Source: Protula sp. h YS-2021
Taxonomy: Eukaryota > Annelida > Polychaeta > Sabellida > Serpulidae
Assembly (NCBI GenBank): GCA_949752745.1
Contig: OX457025.1
Span: 52,039,098 to 52,103,097 of the forward strand
DNA length: 64,000 bases
Reading direction: 5' to 3'
Positions 63,351 to 64,000 of the stretch are shown in pieces. Every line of letters begins with the position of its first letter. The first letter of the stretch is position 1. The notes beneath the pieces are model-generated. The model was given only the letters and a program-made list of their open reading frames with translations. It did no database searches and had not been told where the DNA came from. A program made the translations under genes and the position numbers.

Positions 63351-64000
63351 TTTCGAATATCTGTTTCTTTCACCCAACTGTTAAACTTCTTTGGCCAACC
63401 TAACCACTTCACAAATAATTCTTTAACACCTCATCTTTTTCGTGTTTTCAAGACCTTTTCAATTCTGTAGACTGATTCAATATATTTTGTCACTTTCTTC
63501 AGTTCTTCTTCATAAAAATGTCCATCAATATCTTCATCTAAAAAGTCTTTCACACGATACAAGTGTATTCCTTGCTTCTTACAACGATGTGTGATAATGA
63601 AGACTTCTTGCGTCCGCTTTATATGATAATCCCGTTAAAATACATATTTCATGTGAGAAATGCGAACCTGATCACCAATTTTAAATTTATAGGGTTTTTT
63701 CTTCTTTGGTTTTAATTTCAATTTGTCTACATACATATACTTCCACACTTTCGATTCTATGTCTTTACGAATATCTGCAGGAGCATACTTATTAGGGAGG
63801 GAGCCATGAGGTCTATGGTTGTAATTATACACTAAGTCTGGAAGGATGTCCATATATCGATACGTTTGATTATGAAGGAAATATCGATACATCATTCCCT
63901 TTAGAGTACGAATGACTCTCTCAGCAAAGTTGGCTTTGGTTTCATTCTTTGTCGTACAGGCATGTATTCCCTCCTTCTTCAAAAATGCTTTTACCCATCT
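63347..64000 (-). pseudogene. Integrase with chromodomain, element 2, partial
   Basis: The window edge cuts the gene inside the DDE core; KANFAERVIR (catalytic Glu) and YNYNHRPHGSLPNKYAP are present at 63982-63760. The core-tail join that is TAA in element 1 is open here (IESKVWKY). The chromodomain part is broken by a stop after MKYVF (about 63635) and another near 63432 (TGA), although VYRIEKVLKTRKR and KWLGWPKKFNSW remain. Confidence 0.85.

Larger units (their letters stand above)
49790..64000. mobile_element. Maverick/Polinton element 2, partial (runs off right edge)
   Basis: Second element of the same family, same gene order and orientations as element 1: polymerase B and PC4-like genes on plus, then protease, capsid, pX/pVI-like, penton, MG protein, 181-aa protein, small basic protein, ATPase and integrase on minus. 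The right terminus is outside the window. The left end is unresolved; it may include 47.1-49.8 kb and even the DNA left of element 1. It carries two element-specific insertions (55300-57672 and 59995-61612) and lesions at positions different from element 1. Confidence 0.9.

Noticed and set aside
1..64000. CRISPR arrays, bacterial operons or Shine-Dalgarno sites
   Set aside because: The window is eukaryotic; none of the repeats has CRISPR repeat-spacer structure, and the compact cluster belongs to Polintons.

Overview
This is a window of animal nuclear DNA, AT-rich and full of repeats. Spliced exons, a tRNA-derived SINE, L1/Tx1-like and CR1/L2-like LINEs, a Tc1 relic and two large Maverick/Polinton elements point to an invertebrate, probably marine and possibly a mollusc or other lophotrochozoan. 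The phylum is an inference from transposon content and from one metallopeptidase gene.

Left part (1-25.5 kb): host intron and intergenic DNA. It holds a minus-strand non-LTR retrotransposon (1368-5470), tandem repeats (5590-6700), a 0.7 kb foldback element made of simple repeats (9914-10648), a small DNA transposon carrying a CXC-type cysteine-rich ORF (14678-16099) and a Tc1/mariner relic (19430-20190). Threaded between them are three minus-strand exons of one host gene (25193-24920, 17643-17469, 12172-11989). They join in frame and encode an HExxH metallopeptidase-like protein.

Centre (25,528-47,099): a complete but degenerate Polinton, element 1. It has ~300 bp terminal inverted repeats that start AGTAGTATGAT and a perfect 6-bp target duplication, GGGCGG. 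The plus strand carries protein-primed DNA polymerase B and a run of PC4-like genes. The minus strand carries a promoter-proximal accessory block (a 119-aa orphan, a double PC4-like/zinc protein, a 113-aa orphan, a NADAR/YbiA-like gene and a Cys-rich protein). After that comes a very tight morphogenesis cluster: integrase-chromodomain, packaging ATPase, small basic protein, 181-aa protein, MG/Cys protein, penton, pX/pVI-like protein, major capsid protein and adenain-like protease. Many of these genes overlap by ATGA or by 8-16 nt. A five-copy tandem duplication (31,643-38,663) has amplified the PC4/SINE/protease/capsid-tail segment.

Right part (47.1-64 kb): a repeat-rich block with two orphan ORFs (48149-49084 minus, 49359-49712 plus), then a second Polinton of the same family (element 2), in the same gene order, running off the right edge. 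Element 2 has its own lesions: a CR1/L2-like LINE in the capsid gene, a 1.6 kb DNA transposon between penton and MG protein, and an internal polymerase deletion. The flanks of element 1 (CRE-rich repeats on the left, CRE and poly-C repeats on the right) suggest that element 1 may have inserted into the left end of element 2.

Most likely new material: the NADAR-like gene in a Polinton, the expanded PC4-fold family, the operon-like stop/start coupling, and the shared promoter motif plus CRE/MARE sites that would tie element expression to host bZIP factors.
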